Source of the DNA: Telopea speciosissima
Lineage: Eukaryota > Streptophyta > Magnoliopsida > Proteales > Proteaceae
Reading direction: 5' to 3'
Length of the DNA: 64,000 nucleotides
Assembly: GCF_018873765.1 (NCBI RefSeq)
Contig: NC_057916.1
Coordinates: 27,007,501 to 27,071,500, forward strand
In this document: positions 1 to 12,305 of the stretch, one piece after another
How positions within the stretch are numbered: the stretch's first letter is position 1
How the letters are laid out: the number at the start of each line of letters is the position of its first letter
Program-made: the position numbers and the translations under genes
Notes under the pieces: model-generated
The model's database searches: none
Told to the model about the DNA's origin: nothing
What the model saw: the letters and a program-made list of their open reading frames with translations, nothing else

Positions 1-480
1 TTTAAGTATATCAAGGTATTAAGAACTGATCAATGTAGGATTATAACTCTATAATTCTCAACATCTCAACACTCTTCGCGTATAACTTCAATACATTTGA
101 CTCTACACGTAGTTAAATAACTTGAGGATGATAACAAGGGACTTGAGCTCTTATATCACATTCGGAGTTCAATCCAAAAGAGTAAAACATTCGGTGGAGG
201 ACTTCTCCAGACATGAAGGCACATGACTTGAACAAACAGATGTGAAAGTGAAAAAATAACTCCCAACTCCCAACATCTCAATGGAGAGTACGGAGTGGAA
301 GAGACTTCACAATTTGGATTGTCTTTTGAAGGTCTAGTCAATCAAGGAACTTACAAACAAACAAGAAGTCAATTACTGATCATCACATACACAGGCAAGC
401 TTCATATAGATTTTGGTGGGTTCCAACACAATCAGCACTAACTGCAACTCACATCAAACTGAGGAGAACCAAAGACTGTC

Positions 481-521
<41 letters not shown>

Positions 522-1337
522 ATTAATTAATTAATCTTAATATTAAATATCGAAAATGCCCAGTACTACGGCAGCTCCATGGCCTCTACTGTCGGCAGCT
601 TCTGTCCTTTAGCCCAACAGCTATAGAGCCCATAATCACCTTCAACTCTCACCACATGCGTCGCAACCCACGTGATTGGCCCAGCCCAGTTATGACTTCT
701 TGTGCTGTCTCAGATTAGGCTTGGGTCCTGGGCTTTGATTGAACCAGCTAGACCTAACCCACACGCTCTTAACTCCCAAGCCCTAACTGAGAAAATATTA
801 TCCTACTCTTTACTTCTTGCCCTCTAATTACATCTCAACCATGTAGGATCCGCATTGGTACTCTCTCTCTCTCTCTCTCTTTTCTTGTTAACCATGTGGG
901 CTCTTGTTGATGAAGCCATTTCCCACGCTATGAAATGACCAGCCGGTGTGGGCAATGGCAGATTTATATGAGTTGGTTCTTTAGGTTAATATGTGTAGAT
1001 ATAACATAGAATATTTTCTTGTGAAACACTTGATTACCCTATGTAGATGGATAATGGTTAAATGAGAAGGGTAAGAGCAAACGTTTAAGTTTTGGGATTG
1101 GATTGCTGAATTTCAATTTTGAGGTACCAATTCAATCCCCGATTCCAAGTCTCAAGTCTCAACCGCTCATTCGCTTTTGAAGTAATAATGCTACAATTCT
1201 TGAGATAAAGAGATTCTCTCTTCATCGACGGTTATTTGACGCTAATGAGTCTCATCATTAACTTCTGCCCCTATCAATGAATGTCTAAAACACCCTTCTT
1301 AGATTCAATCAAATGATCGTATCTGTTGAAAGAACAG

Positions 1338-1383
1338 ATTCTTCTTGAATTTTTTTTTTTTTTGGTAAATTCTTCCTGAATTT
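1338..1383 (-). mobile_element. Micro-retroinsertion: tail only, 15-bp duplication
   Basis: The insert 1353-1368 is eleven T followed by GGTAA. It is flanked by a 15-bp direct repeat (1338-1352 and 1369-1383, 14 of 15 identical). On the minus strand it reads TTACC plus poly(A), which is what target-primed reverse transcription leaves when the copy is truncated almost to its tail. The parent element is not identified. Confidence 0.7.
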
Positions 1384-1414
1384 GATTCATACTTTGGGAG
1401 TATAATGTTTAAAC

Positions 1415-1462
1415 TTCCTGAATCTTCAATTTTTTTTGGTAAGAAACATTTCCTGAATTCAA
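1415..1462 (-). mobile_element. Micro-retroinsertion, second copy
   Basis: The insert 1430-1449 is eight T, GGTAAG and a few more bases. It lies between TTCCTGAATCTTCAA (1415-1429) and TTCCTGAATTCAA (1450-1462), which match with a small gap. It has the same TTACC-poly(A) end as its neighbour 80 bp upstream. The imperfect flanks make this one less certain. Confidence 0.45.
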
Positions 1463-1959
1463 GTGCTTGAGTGCACGTTCTAAAAGAAAATCAATTTATG
1501 GATTAAGGGTATGCTTGATATAAACTGATATTTTGATTTGGATTAATAGTTTATAGCTTAAAAATCCATATTAGAATGAAAAATAGAGACGTTTCAACTT
1601 CCACGAGGGAAATTCAAGTAAAACTAAAAGAATATTAGGAAGAAGAAAAAAAAAATGAATACGTTGAAAATAAGTAAAATATTACTTATATTAGGTATGT
1701 CAGTTTGATGATTTAACTCGTACAACAATTTTTAAATAGCTTGACGGTTGACACTATTTTTTTGGTTTGGAATTAGGAGCTTATACAAATAGTTTCAGAA
1801 TGGAGACACCTTCTGTCGCTATAGTTGACTGTTGACCTCCCAATGCTTCAACTAATACTTAAAAGAGTCAAATGGTATTAAACTATTAAGTATTAAGGCT
1901 CTATTTGATAACATTTTTTATTCTTGATTCTGCTGAATTTTTATTTTTATTTGATTTTT

Positions 1960-2098
1960 TTAGGGGATTAAGAGCTTATATAATGGGGGAGCGCGGGGAG
2001 GGGAATTAGGGGATGGGGATAGGCCCCAAGGTGGTTTGAACTCATGATCTCTTATTTGAGGAGTTGGTCTTTTGCCAACTGAGCTGACCTCTTGGGGT
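1960..2098 (-). mobile_element. tRNA-derived SINE with target duplication
   Basis: On the minus strand this starts with a tRNA-like head. An A-box-like AGCTCAGTTGGC is followed about 35 nt later by a B-box-like GAGTTCAAACC, as in an RNA polymerase III promoter. After about 60 bp of unrelated body it ends in an A-rich tail. The flanks 1943-1959 and 2099-2115 are a 17-bp direct repeat with one mismatch, as expected for LINE-driven retroposition. It is not a working tRNA gene, because the anticodon and T arms do not fold properly. Confidence 0.75.
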
Positions 2099-2194
2099 AT
2101 TTCTATTTGATTTTTATTTCAACCCAAATTGATTAACCCTTATCTTACTTAATTGTTCTCGATAAATTTTGGAGGGCAAGCCGAGGTTTCTTCT

Positions 2195-2530
2195 TGACAA
2201 AGAAAAAGAAGCTAAGGAGTGGATAAAGGCTAAAGTGCCAAACTATCTCAATACAGATAGACATGCCTCACCTTGCGAGGGAGTCGGCAAAGCCATTGGC
2301 ATCCCTTGGGATATGGGAGAATGAACATTCAATAGGATTAACACTAAGGTAATGGATATCCTCGATAATAGAAGCAATTTCAAGAGAAGCTCTTGTGGTT
2401 AGATCGAACAGGAAGCTGATCACTGTTTTGTTATCTAAATCCACTTGAAAACGAAAAAATCCTTCGGAGATGGCGCTTAAAAGTCCAGCTCGAATGGCAG
2501 CCCTGGATTCACTGCTCTAGCTCCTTTGAA
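2195..2530 (-). pseudogene. LINE RNase H domain remnant
   Basis: Translated on the minus strand, this gives the C-terminal half of the RNase H domain typical of plant L1-type LINE polyproteins. It includes AAIRAGLLSAISEGF, a DLDNK segment and the end motif HIPRDANGFADSLAR. It has no reverse transcriptase and is a short decayed piece. Confidence 0.65.
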
Positions 2531-2594
2531 AAGACTACAAGGCTGTCATTCTCATCCCCACATGGGTGTACTGGTGTAGGCCAAGACAAGGACT

Positions 2595-2755
2595 TGTTGG
2601 GTAGGGCTGGACTTAGCCTGAGGCCTCAATCTTGACCCAGTCTGACCCTAACTCAGGACTGAAAATTCTCAATCCTAACCCACCCTCAGAGCCAAGATAT
2701 CTCAACCCAAGCCCTGTTTGAGTTTGGGCCGTTAGGGCCAAACTTGCCCCCACTA
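2595..2755. repeat. Fragment related to the hAT element at 46878-47399
   Basis: This GC-rich stretch begins with TAGGGCTGG. It shares the repeated GACCC, TAACCCACCCTCAG and GGGCC...AACTTGC blocks with both ends of the hAT-type element near 47 kb. No target duplication is visible, so it is called a fragment. Confidence 0.45.
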
Positions 2756-3578
2756 CACGCTATAGTATTACCAAACGCCAATGCTACTCTCAAAATCATG
2801 AAATCAAGAAAATTAATTCCTAGTTTACCAAATAAAAAAATAAAAAAAATAAAAAAGGAAAATTAATTCCACTTGTTGCTATTTTCCGAATTCATCTCAA
2901 TTCTATCGAAAAATACCCAAAAAAAATAAATAAGGAAGCGTTTTAATAGCATTATGTCTCCTTGTCAAGTGAGAGATGAGAACATTGGGCGTAACAATTC
3001 AAAATATTATGAAGCTTTGGAGGAAGATCGAGAAGGTAGGTTTCATTTTGACGCGATCGATTGACCCCACAATCACAAAGTCTCCAGCCCCGGCCTAGAC
3101 GGACAAGCGTCAACGAACCGATGGAGACGATACAGAGGAATTCCTTCCAAAAATTAAAAATACCCAAAGAAAACGCGCCAAGGAAGGAAGAAAGAAGCGA
3201 GAACAGTTGGCGGGTAAATAGAGAGAATGGGAAAGGAGAGGATGAGATTGATGAGGTTATATCGCATTGGCATTTCTAATTCTGGGTTGTTCTGCGTCTC
3301 TCTGTGTGTGTGGAGGAGAACCCGAAGTACAGCTCAACCATCTGAGAAACCCACCTTAGGGGGTGGACCTGTTTACACTTTACCCGAGCAAACTCCATTA
3401 TTCCCATTCCTGCAAGGTTCCTCCAACCTCCTTTCCCTTTCCATCTTAACTCATCTCGTCAATCTTCTTCTTCTTCTTCGTCTATCGTCATTGAAATTAT
3501 TTGGGCAGACAACAATGCGGTCTACCTAATTCCATCCACTGTCGTCATAACAATTATAGTAAATTATAATCTTCATTT

Positions 3579-4448
3579 TTGGATAGAATTGTAAGAAGTT
3601 ATCATTGGAATCTTAGTAATTCTCCACCTCCCCCCCCCCCCCCTCTCTTGTCTCCCTCTCCTTCTCACAAACTCTTAATCCCATCCTCCTTTCTTCTCTC
3701 AAACTGCACTGGAGTTGTCCCAATGGCCACATGGCTCCCTGCAGGAATCCTCGTTGCTGTTCCTTTCATTCGTCTTCTCTTCTTCGTTTTGGTGTCCGCT
3801 TCCCTACATAACGGTATGATTACTTCCTCTTTTCATTTCTTCTTTTATTTATTCTCTTACCCTCTTTTATTTTTTATTTTTTATTATGCAATCATCTACC
3901 CCCAACCCCGCACCTTCTACGAGTTAAAATAATGAAAATTTTCAAACAACATCGGTTTTGGATATTTTCTTAACCGCGTCTACAACTTACCCCCCTAAAC
4001 TTTTACCTGTGATTATGACATTTCATATCAATTTGAGGTCTATTAATATGTATCATTAGCGATTCCTGAAGCTTTTGGGTTTGATTCCAGTTCTGTTCTT
4101 GAGTTTGTGAAGAGTTTTTAGAATGTTGTATGGGGCTTTTTTACTTCTCTGGCTGCACTGCGTGTAGTGTTTTTTTTTTTTTTTTTTTCTTGTTTGTGGA
4201 GTTAGGCCTAGACCTTACTGCTTTTGTATTTGATGGGGTATTTGGGATTTGGCCCCTTCCTCCTTTCCTTTCTAAAAAATTGCATCCTTAAAAAAGGAAA
4301 TCCTGAACATACACTTGCTAAAATAAATATTAAAGTAAATGCCAGTGGGCAATTCATATTTCATAGAGGACTACCATAATTCTGATTAAATTTGTTGATC
4401 AGGTTTGACAATTTAGTAGCATTATTTGTTCCTGCTGTGTCGATTAAT
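3579..4448 (+). promoter_or_regulatory. Probable 5' UTR and leader intron of the TRM32-like gene
   Basis: A pyrimidine-rich leader around 3600-3813 ends at a good donor (ACG then GTATGA at 3814), and a good acceptor (GATCAG) ends at 4402. This suggests a leader intron 3814-4402. Spliced this way, an upstream reading frame starts at ATG 3723 and runs into TAG 4414-4416. It would make a hydrophobic 34-residue peptide ending 32 bp before the main start at 4449. C-runs lie at about 3629 and 4750. The splice is inferred and no transcript evidence is available. Confidence 0.4.
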
Positions 4449-7400
4449 ATGGGAAAGCAATTGCATCGCAAATCCTCCAGCCTCTCATTCGAGGACCACA
4501 ATCGGGGCTGCATGTCAGGTGTTTTTAATATCCTTGACTTCCATCAATGGCATAATGTCAAAAGGATGCTACCATACAAGAGGCATGGATGTGGAAGACA
4601 TTCTGGGGGTAAGAAATCTATCTGGACTCACCTAGCTTCTTACACATTATGGTTCATTCATGTTCAATTTCGTAGGTTCATGTATAGTGTAGATTGCCTT
4701 CACCAGCTCCAACTTTTTATCGACTCACTCAGCATGTTTTTAAATTTACTCCCCCCCCCCCCCCTCCCCCCAACCTCTTTTCCAGTTCAGTTTCCTTATC
4801 TGTTAACAAACAAAAGAGAATGAAACATCAAACCCCACTGGAAGTTTTGTGGCTTGGAAAAGAAAGAACCATGATGCCAATTTCAATCTTAATACATAAG
4901 CAAATTCTGTTTCTGTCTCAGAGAATACAAAGGGATGTCTTATTTTCATTTTCTGTATTGCTACCCCACCACATCTCAAGTATATGATCTTCCCTTCCAC
5001 TGACAGCTCTCAATTTCTTATAGACTAGCTTTGCCAAGCAGCCCATTAGAGTGAAATGTATTCTTCTTCATTCTCAGTCAGGCATTTAATTATGAGGATC
5101 CATTCCTTTCCATTTTTTGGTCACTGACATACAGCACACATTTTCATTTTGAATAATTTTGGATAAACTTAAAAATCTTTGTCTATTTTTACCACTCACA
5201 AGTTCCTTTTCTGATTTGTCTTTTTCAATTTCTTATGAAACCAAAGCAGTCACTAGCTCTTGGATTTTGAGAAGACAATTTCACAGTTGTTGTACAATGC
5301 CATATATTTCCTGTGTCAAATAATCTTGTCATTCAGAGTAATTCTTCTACATCAAAACCAAATTATTCCAAAGATTTATAGGCCTCAAGAATATTATTAT
5401 TATTTCTTAGTGCCATCTAATTTTCTTTTTAGGTTCTGCTTCAGCATACTCAGACCTGACAGTTTGTTGTTTTCTAAAACTTCAATTTTTTTCCACTTCT
5501 CAAGTAAATGGTATCTGACAGTTGAAGGTAATAGCTGGATTAGCAATCCAGTATTTTCAATATTGTCCACATTTCTTTAGTAGGGTGTGGCCCTTCTAAC
5601 ACTAAATGATTTTTAAACTTCACCTTGTCTTTCTAACATTGCGTACATGTGAATATTCTTCTGTTTCTGCATTGCGAGCTTGTATAGTTGTATTAACGTT
5701 AAACCCTAGAACTTTGGAACTCTGAGGAGCCTGAATTGGTATAGCTGAAATTGAAAACAAAGATTCAGGGTCTCATACAAAAACATAGCTAACCAAAAGG
5801 TAGATGTTGTTAACAATGGGATCACCTGTGAATTGTTCTGTATTTTTGTACTGTGAAATGTCTCAGATACCTATAAACCGGCTTAAAAAATTGGTAAAAG
5901 GTTGTTGTCACCCGGTAGCTTGCTATCGGAGAAGGAATCATGGTGTATTTTAGATGTTACTATATGTAATGCAATTATCAGGAAAAAGAGGCAAGGTTGG
6001 GGATTTACTTGTATCACACCAGGATATTTGGGGTGTCTGAATATCACACATATCAGACACAGAATTTTAGTCCATTTAAAGTTGCCCATGCGACATTTCT
6101 GCTGAATTGTTTAGTTCACAATCCCCATGTTGAGAAGAACAAGTATACTTGTAGTGCAGACACGGGAAAGTCTAGCAATGTAACACCACATGATTCCTAT
6201 TGCATATGTGCCTTATAATTCTTGTAACTCTTTTGCCATTTTCCTTTTCTTTTCTCAGGCCCTAAATATTCAAAAATGGATCAGAATATCCCCAATACCA
6301 TTGACAAAGAAGAATCCATGGATGCTGAAGTGAACAAATTGCTTGTAAGTAACATACAATGATCTTTGTAAACATGCTTCGAGTCTTTATTTAAGGCGAA
6401 TATGGTATGTATGGCTCGACCTTTTAATGAAACAACTGACGATTCCTCCTTCCATTGTTTTTTGACCGTCTCACTCATTGGGATCTTTCCTTTCCATAAG
6501 ATGACAGGGAATCTGAATTTTACATTTTTCAGATAGAAGAAAAAATGACTGGGACGAGCCCAACCAACAAGAAATCCAGCAAAGCCCACATCAAAACACT
6601 AATTGCTGAAGAAATGTCAAAAGAAGATGACCACGAATGCCAGACTTCAGCATTCCCTGCACAACTACAGCTAATGCGTACTGATTCCATCCATCATTTG
6701 GAACCTTCAAATAATGGTTGCTTTGAAGATATGAGGGTAAATGGCAAGAGTCCAAGAATTGATCCTAACCAATATAATGCTAGTTCGGTTGCAAGCAAGC
6801 TGGTTCCAGACATGCTAAAGCCTCCTGAGACAGATTTCTGCAGTAAACATTGTGAGGTATCTGGAACAATGAATGCTGTAAACAACTTCGGGAATGTTCA
6901 AATTGCTGAATTGGAGATGCAGCTAATTGAGAATCATTCACATTTTCAGGATAAGTTGGACAGGGGCATTCCAAAGAAGTACATGGATGCTAAGGATCTC
7001 ATAAGAGAAGCTTTATTCCCCCTGTCAAAGGAATTTTCGGATGTTCAGGAGAAATTTCAGGCAAACAAGGAATTATTTTTAAAAATTCTGCAAGATCCAG
7101 ACTCTTCTCTGGCATATCAGTTCCAGAACGTCCAGATATCCAGTGCTAAGAGGGAATTGACCAAGTCAGATTCGTTCCCTGTAGCTTACTTGTCATGTAG
7201 AAATAATGTTAGGTCAAGCAAACTCAAACACAAGCTGAGGGAAATTAGATCTTTTACAAAACCAGAGGGGCAGTTGCAAGCTAGGAGTTCATCTGCAAAG
7301 TTGGCCACAACTGATTCTTCAGATGACACAGTCACACAGCCTTTCCCATTGATGACTGATGGTAATGAGAAAGAAAGGATAGGAACTGCTGAACCTGGTA

Positions 7401-9887
7401 ATGTCTCAGGTTATTCTCTGGGCTCATCCCATGAATTGAAGAACCAAGTGGCTACAAATCGTTTAAAAAGTATTAAGCGGAGGATAAAACATGCAATCAG
7501 AGGTAGTGGAAAGGAACGTCACCGGATATCCATGGATGCTATCTTTCATAGAATCCCTTATGGCCGTAAGCATTTCAAGAATGGGAAGAAGGGGATGTCT
7601 GATCACTGGAAGGAGCTCACAACCGATAGTGATTATAAGGACAGCCCTAGGAATTATGGGAATGACAGCCCTATTTGTGCTCTTGGCAAGGGTGGACTCC
7701 ATCCCCTGAGAAGAACAGCCTCTCTTAGTGAATCACTGGATAGATACTCTCAATTGTTCGAGTCTACTTTCAGCAAAGAAGCTAAGCAACATCTATCTTG
7801 CAGATTAAAGCTGACAAATGAAGATGCGGGATCCCCTGGTGGACCTGCCCCAAAAGCCTTGGGCAGGATTCTATCTCTACCCGAACTCAAGTCTTTTTGT
7901 TCTCTGCAAAGTGAGGTGTCTCATGATACTTCTTGTTTGGGGATGCCAAGTGGCACTCATATGGACAGCCCTGCTAATATGGAAAGGTCCAGTCAAAAGC
8001 TTGCTGTTCTTTCTGTAGGTACAGAAAATGACAACGAGTCAGAGGCTTCTGCATTGAGTATCAGTCTAATTCAGGAAAGGTCCAGTCCAAAGCTTGCTGT
8101 TCTTCCTGTAGGCACAGAAAATGACAGTGAGTCAGAGGCTTCTGCGTTGAGTATCAGTCTAATTCAGGAAAAGTCCAGTCAAAAGCTTGCTGTTCTTCCT
8201 GTAGGTACAGAAAATGAGAGCAAGTCAGAGGCTTCTGCAGAAAATGCAAGTCAAGAAATCTTGGTGGAAGTGAGTGAAAGTAGTCTAATTCAGGAGGATC
8301 AGGTGGAACTGATACTCAATGCAGATGAGGATAAATCAATTGATGATTTGGACAACCAAACAATGCTGGAGAATATATCTATTTCTCACTATCTACAGGA
8401 AGTTGAGCCTGCGCCAGATGCTTGTATCAAACAGGCACTACCAAGTCCAAACTCTGTTCTAGACTCTGACACTTCAGAATTTATCATCACAGAAGGTAAC
8501 TTCCTTATGCCAATTATTTTCTTCCCCAGACACTAAAGCATTACTTCACACAGTCTAATCACAATCCTAATTTTTTTTAAGTGTTTATTAACATAAGGCA
8601 AAAGTTTTTATGCACGGTCGGCATTAAATGGCCGCAACACCCCTTCCCCCTATTTGACGAATCGATGCACAGAATCTCCTGTGCACAAATCCTTTCCTCC
8701 TGGACATAGTATAGGCCCTTCTAAAAATATGGACTTTTTTTTAAAAATATATATCCTATCGTTATCCTTCATCTACAGGGGAGAATTACCTTCTCTGGTA
8801 ATGGCTCCTTTGAAATGGAAAACACAACCTTGTTATGTCGACTTAGTAAGATAGTGTACGGTGTACCTGACATGATATTTGTCAATTTGTCTATTAACTA
8901 TTTTGTTTTGTAAGGGAAAAACAAAGGTCAAACTACTTCTATTTGATAACTAAAACATGTGAATATCAGTACTGATCTCAATGGCCTTGCACAAGACTGA
9001 GCTGTTGGCTTTCAACAACTAATATCACTATCTGTGGAATAAATATTGACAGAACTGATTGGTAGAAATATAATGGTTTGATGAAATTTAAGTTCTTGAG
9101 ACTGCAAACTGTTTTTATAAAAAACTTTTGCATGCACAGATATTTTGAAAGAAAACATTTTGGTGGCACTATTGTTGATTTAATTAGATTATGTCTTCTG
9201 AAATGAATATTGATGCTAATTGTGGCTATTCCATTTAAAACAGAAGCAGATTACGGGTTGAAACCCAGGCCCGTTGATTTCAATGAGCTGGATTCTCCAT
9301 ATGCGAATAGGAGCACAATGGAGATTGAGAATGTGAAAAGTCTGAGCAAGCATTTTGATAGTGGCCTTCCCCATGTCCAGGTGGATAAAAAGGATGAATC
9401 CAACTTCAAATATGTGAGGGAAGTGCTCAAGCTATCAGGCTTCAGTGGGAATGGGAACCTCGGTACATGGCATTTACCAGACCAGCCAGTTGACCCTTCA
9501 TTGTTTGAAGAAGTAGACTGTTCCAGACAGGAAACTGGTAGCAGTTTTGATCACCGGCTTTTGTTCGACGTAATTGGTGATACCTTAATAGATATCTATG
9601 AGAGATCATTCATGTACTGGCCAAGACCCTTGTCCATCAACTTGAACATCCGTCCAATGCCCGTGGGGTGCCATGTTCTTGAGGAGGTATGGACCAGTAT
9701 TAGCTGGTTTCTAAGTTATCAACCTGAGATTGGTCAATCATTGGATTACATTGCGGCTCGTGATCTTGCTAAGGCTGATGGGTGGATGAACCTCCAGTTT
9801 GAAAGTGAGTGTGTTGGACTTGAACTTGAGGAGTGGATATGGGATGATCTTCTGGATGAACTTATGCTTGAGCTTGAGGTGACCTAA
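4449..9887 (+). CDS. TRM32-like protein (DUF4378 family), 950 aa
   Basis: Coding exons are 4449-4608, 6259-6344, 6533-8495 and 9244-9887. All introns are GT-AG, the total is 951 codons and phases match at each junction. Exon 1 gives the family N-terminus (MGKQLHRKSSS, then CMSGVFNILDFHQWHNVKRM and LPYKRHG). Exon 3 starts with IEEKMTG and carries the conserved KTLIAEEM segment near residue 105. The C-terminal 160 residues or so are a DUF4378 domain (FKYVREVLKLSGF; LFDVIGDTL; the acidic end WIWDDLLDELMLELE). TRM (TON1-recruiting motif) and LONGIFOLIA-type proteins of this family act at the cortical microtubule array and affect cell shape and division. That role is from family knowledge. The middle is low-complexity and probably disordered, with a 31-residue triple repeat. 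The length is close to that of relatives. I chose the ATG at 4449 because homology begins there. Confidence 0.85.
7982..8260 (+). repeat. Three 93-bp coding repeats in the TRM32-like gene
   Basis: Units start at 7982, 8075 and 8168, exactly 93 bp apart, so each adds 31 residues (about 566-658) without a frame change. Each unit begins with E(R/K)SSxKLAVLxVGTEN and ends with SLIQ. Units 1 and 2 are nearly identical, and unit 3 diverges after SEASA. They lie in the disordered middle of the protein, well before DUF4378. Confidence 0.9.
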
Positions 9888-10290
9888 AGTACTCTATCTG
9901 AGAGTGCTTTCTTCTTTGTTTTCACTCATACATGAAGTTTTGTCTTCTTATTTATTGTCTAACTAATAGGGTTTCTTCAGTTAAAACCTTGTATAGATAT
10001 AGCTGAAGATAGAAAAAAAAAAAAAAAAATTCTTGTCAGAATTCAAATTCTTTGTACAGTTAATAAACTGTTCTAATTTTTGGATTATTCACTTGAATGC
10101 CGCAGACACCCAACCAGTTTTTTCCTATTATTTTCAAAAAAGAAAAAGAAAAATATTGCCCAAACTTAATTCCAACATGATCAAATCATATTCACTCATA
10201 TCATCTCTTTTAATGAGAGAGAGAGAGAGAGAGAGGGTGGGGATGGAGGTGGAGGAATCACCTTTAAGATTCAATCAAACCCAAACTTGA
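9888..10290. other. 3' flank of the TRM32-like gene
   Basis: This is probable 3' UTR followed by spacer. An A-run at about 10013-10030 is followed by TTAATAAACTG near 10060, a possible polyadenylation signal. A GA microsatellite lies at about 10217-10235. I see no other gene. Confidence 0.4.
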
Positions 10291-10293
10291 AGG

Positions 10294-10660
10294 TGATAGA
10301 ATAATTTATGCGGAACATTCATGGAGATCAATGAGCATACAAGCATAATTATGGAGGTGTGAACAACGTACCTGAATTCATGATTGTGGAAGCCAAAACC
10401 GAATACTTTCTTTACGATCCTTGTAACACACAAACGTTGGTCTGGTCTACCCTCTTCCACTTCACCTTAGGTTTTCTTACGTTAGTCACTTAATGGGCCA
10501 GTGACAACTATTTATAGTGGTGAGGGTAGGGACCAACCCTGCATCGAAACTAAGGTTTCCTTCCCATTAAGGAAACAATACCTTAGGTCCACACATAGTA
10601 ACTGGACTCATACCATTAAGGTAGCTCCCATCAACACAACTAAATCGATTTTATTAAAAT
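10294..10660 (-). mobile_element. Possible LTR remnant with a TATA box
   Basis: On the minus strand there is a good TATA box (CTATAAATAG, about 10507-10516) followed by a leader-like stretch with no open frame. This is the kind of sequence found in solo LTRs. I could not fix TG/CA ends or a target duplication, so the identity is uncertain. Confidence 0.3.
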
Positions 10661-10843
10661 AAAAGTGGGACTATGTCAGCGCATCTTATGAAAATCTTGC
10701 AAAAGGTGCAAGGATCCTTTTCATTGACTAGAGAGGCCCAATTATAGAAAACAAAGAGGAGATGAGGCAGTGTGGGTCCCATTGCGGGACTTAAGCTCCT
10801 CTCCTTGTTTCCTCTCTTGGACCTCTCCAGTACTAACATGTAA

Positions 10844-10956
10844 TTACAAAATGGTATGGTTGGAAACTGGAATTGGTGTACATTGGAGGGAGAGAGATTG
10901 ATGTTCCAAGACATGTTACATGGAGCGATCTTGCTCATTCAATCATAGACATAAAC
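10844..10956 (+). pseudogene. Mutator-type protein fragment, 5' part
   Basis: An open plus-strand frame reads through KLELVYIGGREIDVPR and HVTWSDLAHSIIDIN to the edge of the solo LTR. The same frame resumes directly after the LTR and its duplicated target at 14696. The GG..IDVP..TW.DL pattern resembles the N-terminal region of MuDR-type transposases. That assignment is tentative, but the continuity of the frame across the insertion is clear. Confidence 0.4.
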
Positions 10957-11661
10957 TGTCACACCCCCATCCCTGAACCACGGGGAATGCAACTGGAGCG
11001 TACCAATACGCTCTCTAACCACCAGAATCACTGATGCAGTACCCAAGACTAACTCATTCACAACGACAAATAATAGGTAAAAGGAAAGGACTAATATTAA
11101 TAACATCAGAGTTAGCAGAAGCTAGGTGATAGTATATAAAATATTGTCTATTCAAATTTACCCCTTCATATCAATGGGTTCTAATCAGGATCTATGTATT
11201 ATCACTGTATAATAAATACACTTATCAAGAAAGGAATAAAAGAATACACCTTTGAATCAGAAAATAGTTTATCAAAGTGTAACAAAAGATGGCCACCAAC
11301 CAAGAATCACTGTTCCCTCGTGGAACACATCTCACAGTAGCACTCCGGTCCAAGATCCTCATACTCCGAAGTCCACCACTCTTCATGACCTTCTTCAGGA
11401 GTCTTGAACTCCGTGCCGTTCTGCTCGAATGTACCTGCATCAACTAAAAAAATATGCTTCCTCGAGGAGTGAGCTCCAACTGAGCCCAATGAGTGGCTAA
11501 GCCACACAAGCATACACAATAATAATAATGAATGGGGTTGACTGCAAACCATACATGATGGACGGATACCAAGGTGTCCCATACCACCAAGGTAGACCGT
11601 ACATCACATACAATTTACAATCATGCTACATGAATGAATGATGATGTATAGTTTTATTGTT

Positions 11662-12305
11662 ATCCACCTAACACACAACTAAGTCAGGTATAGTACTATA
11701 GCAACACCTTAGGTAGCATCCCCGACATCGGTACCATAAACGGATGGTATACCGGCGATGACAAACCCGAGTTGCACTGGAAGCCTGCCGTACCGGTCTC
11801 CACCAAGAGATATACGCAAACCCCCAAGTCAAATCCCGTCCTGGCGTTCGGCCCAAAATACGGTTGGTGCCCGAACTTCCCGGGTGGGTATACCCGAATA
11901 ACGGTCGGAACCCACGGATTTGACCGACACCTAACCCCCTGTCGGTAAGGGTCATAGTACTGGGTAAACATTTATCTTAGCCAATCCACCTAACACACAA
12001 CTAAGTCAGGTATAGTACTATAGCAACACCTTAGGTAGCATCCCCGACATCGGTACCATAAACGGATGGTATACCGGCGATGACAAACATGAGTCGCGCT
12101 GGAAGCCTGCCGTACCGGTCTCCACCAAGAGATATACGCAAACCCCCAAGTCAAATCCCGTCCTGGCGTTCGGCCCAAAATACGATTGGTGCCCGAACTT
12201 CCCGGGTGGGTATACCCGAATAACGGTCGGAACCCACGGATTTGACCGACATCTAACCCCCTGTCGGTAAGGGTCATAGTACTGGGTAAACATTTATCCT
12301 AGCCA
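11662..12305. repeat. 322-bp tandem duplication inside the solo LTR
   Basis: Copies are 11662-11983 and 11984-12305 with a period of 322 bp. They differ at only a few positions (for example CCCGAGTTG against CATGAGTCG, and a late TCTTAG against TCCTAG). Short minus-strand open frames occur in both copies, but I take them as chance. Confidence 0.9.

Larger units (their letters stand above)
1..1942. other. Gene-free spacer
   Basis: I see no gene here. The stretch is AT-rich with stop codons in all frames. It holds a CT microsatellite at about 481-514, a shorter one at about 862-881, and two tiny retroposed tails near 1338-1462, listed separately. Confidence 0.6.

Noticed and set aside
11668-12293. 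Paired minus-strand open frames of 91 and 95 codons inside the solo LTR
   Set aside because: They are duplicated only because the DNA is a 322-bp tandem repeat, which is not a multiple of three. They have no domain, overlap each other in two frames and lie in LTR DNA.
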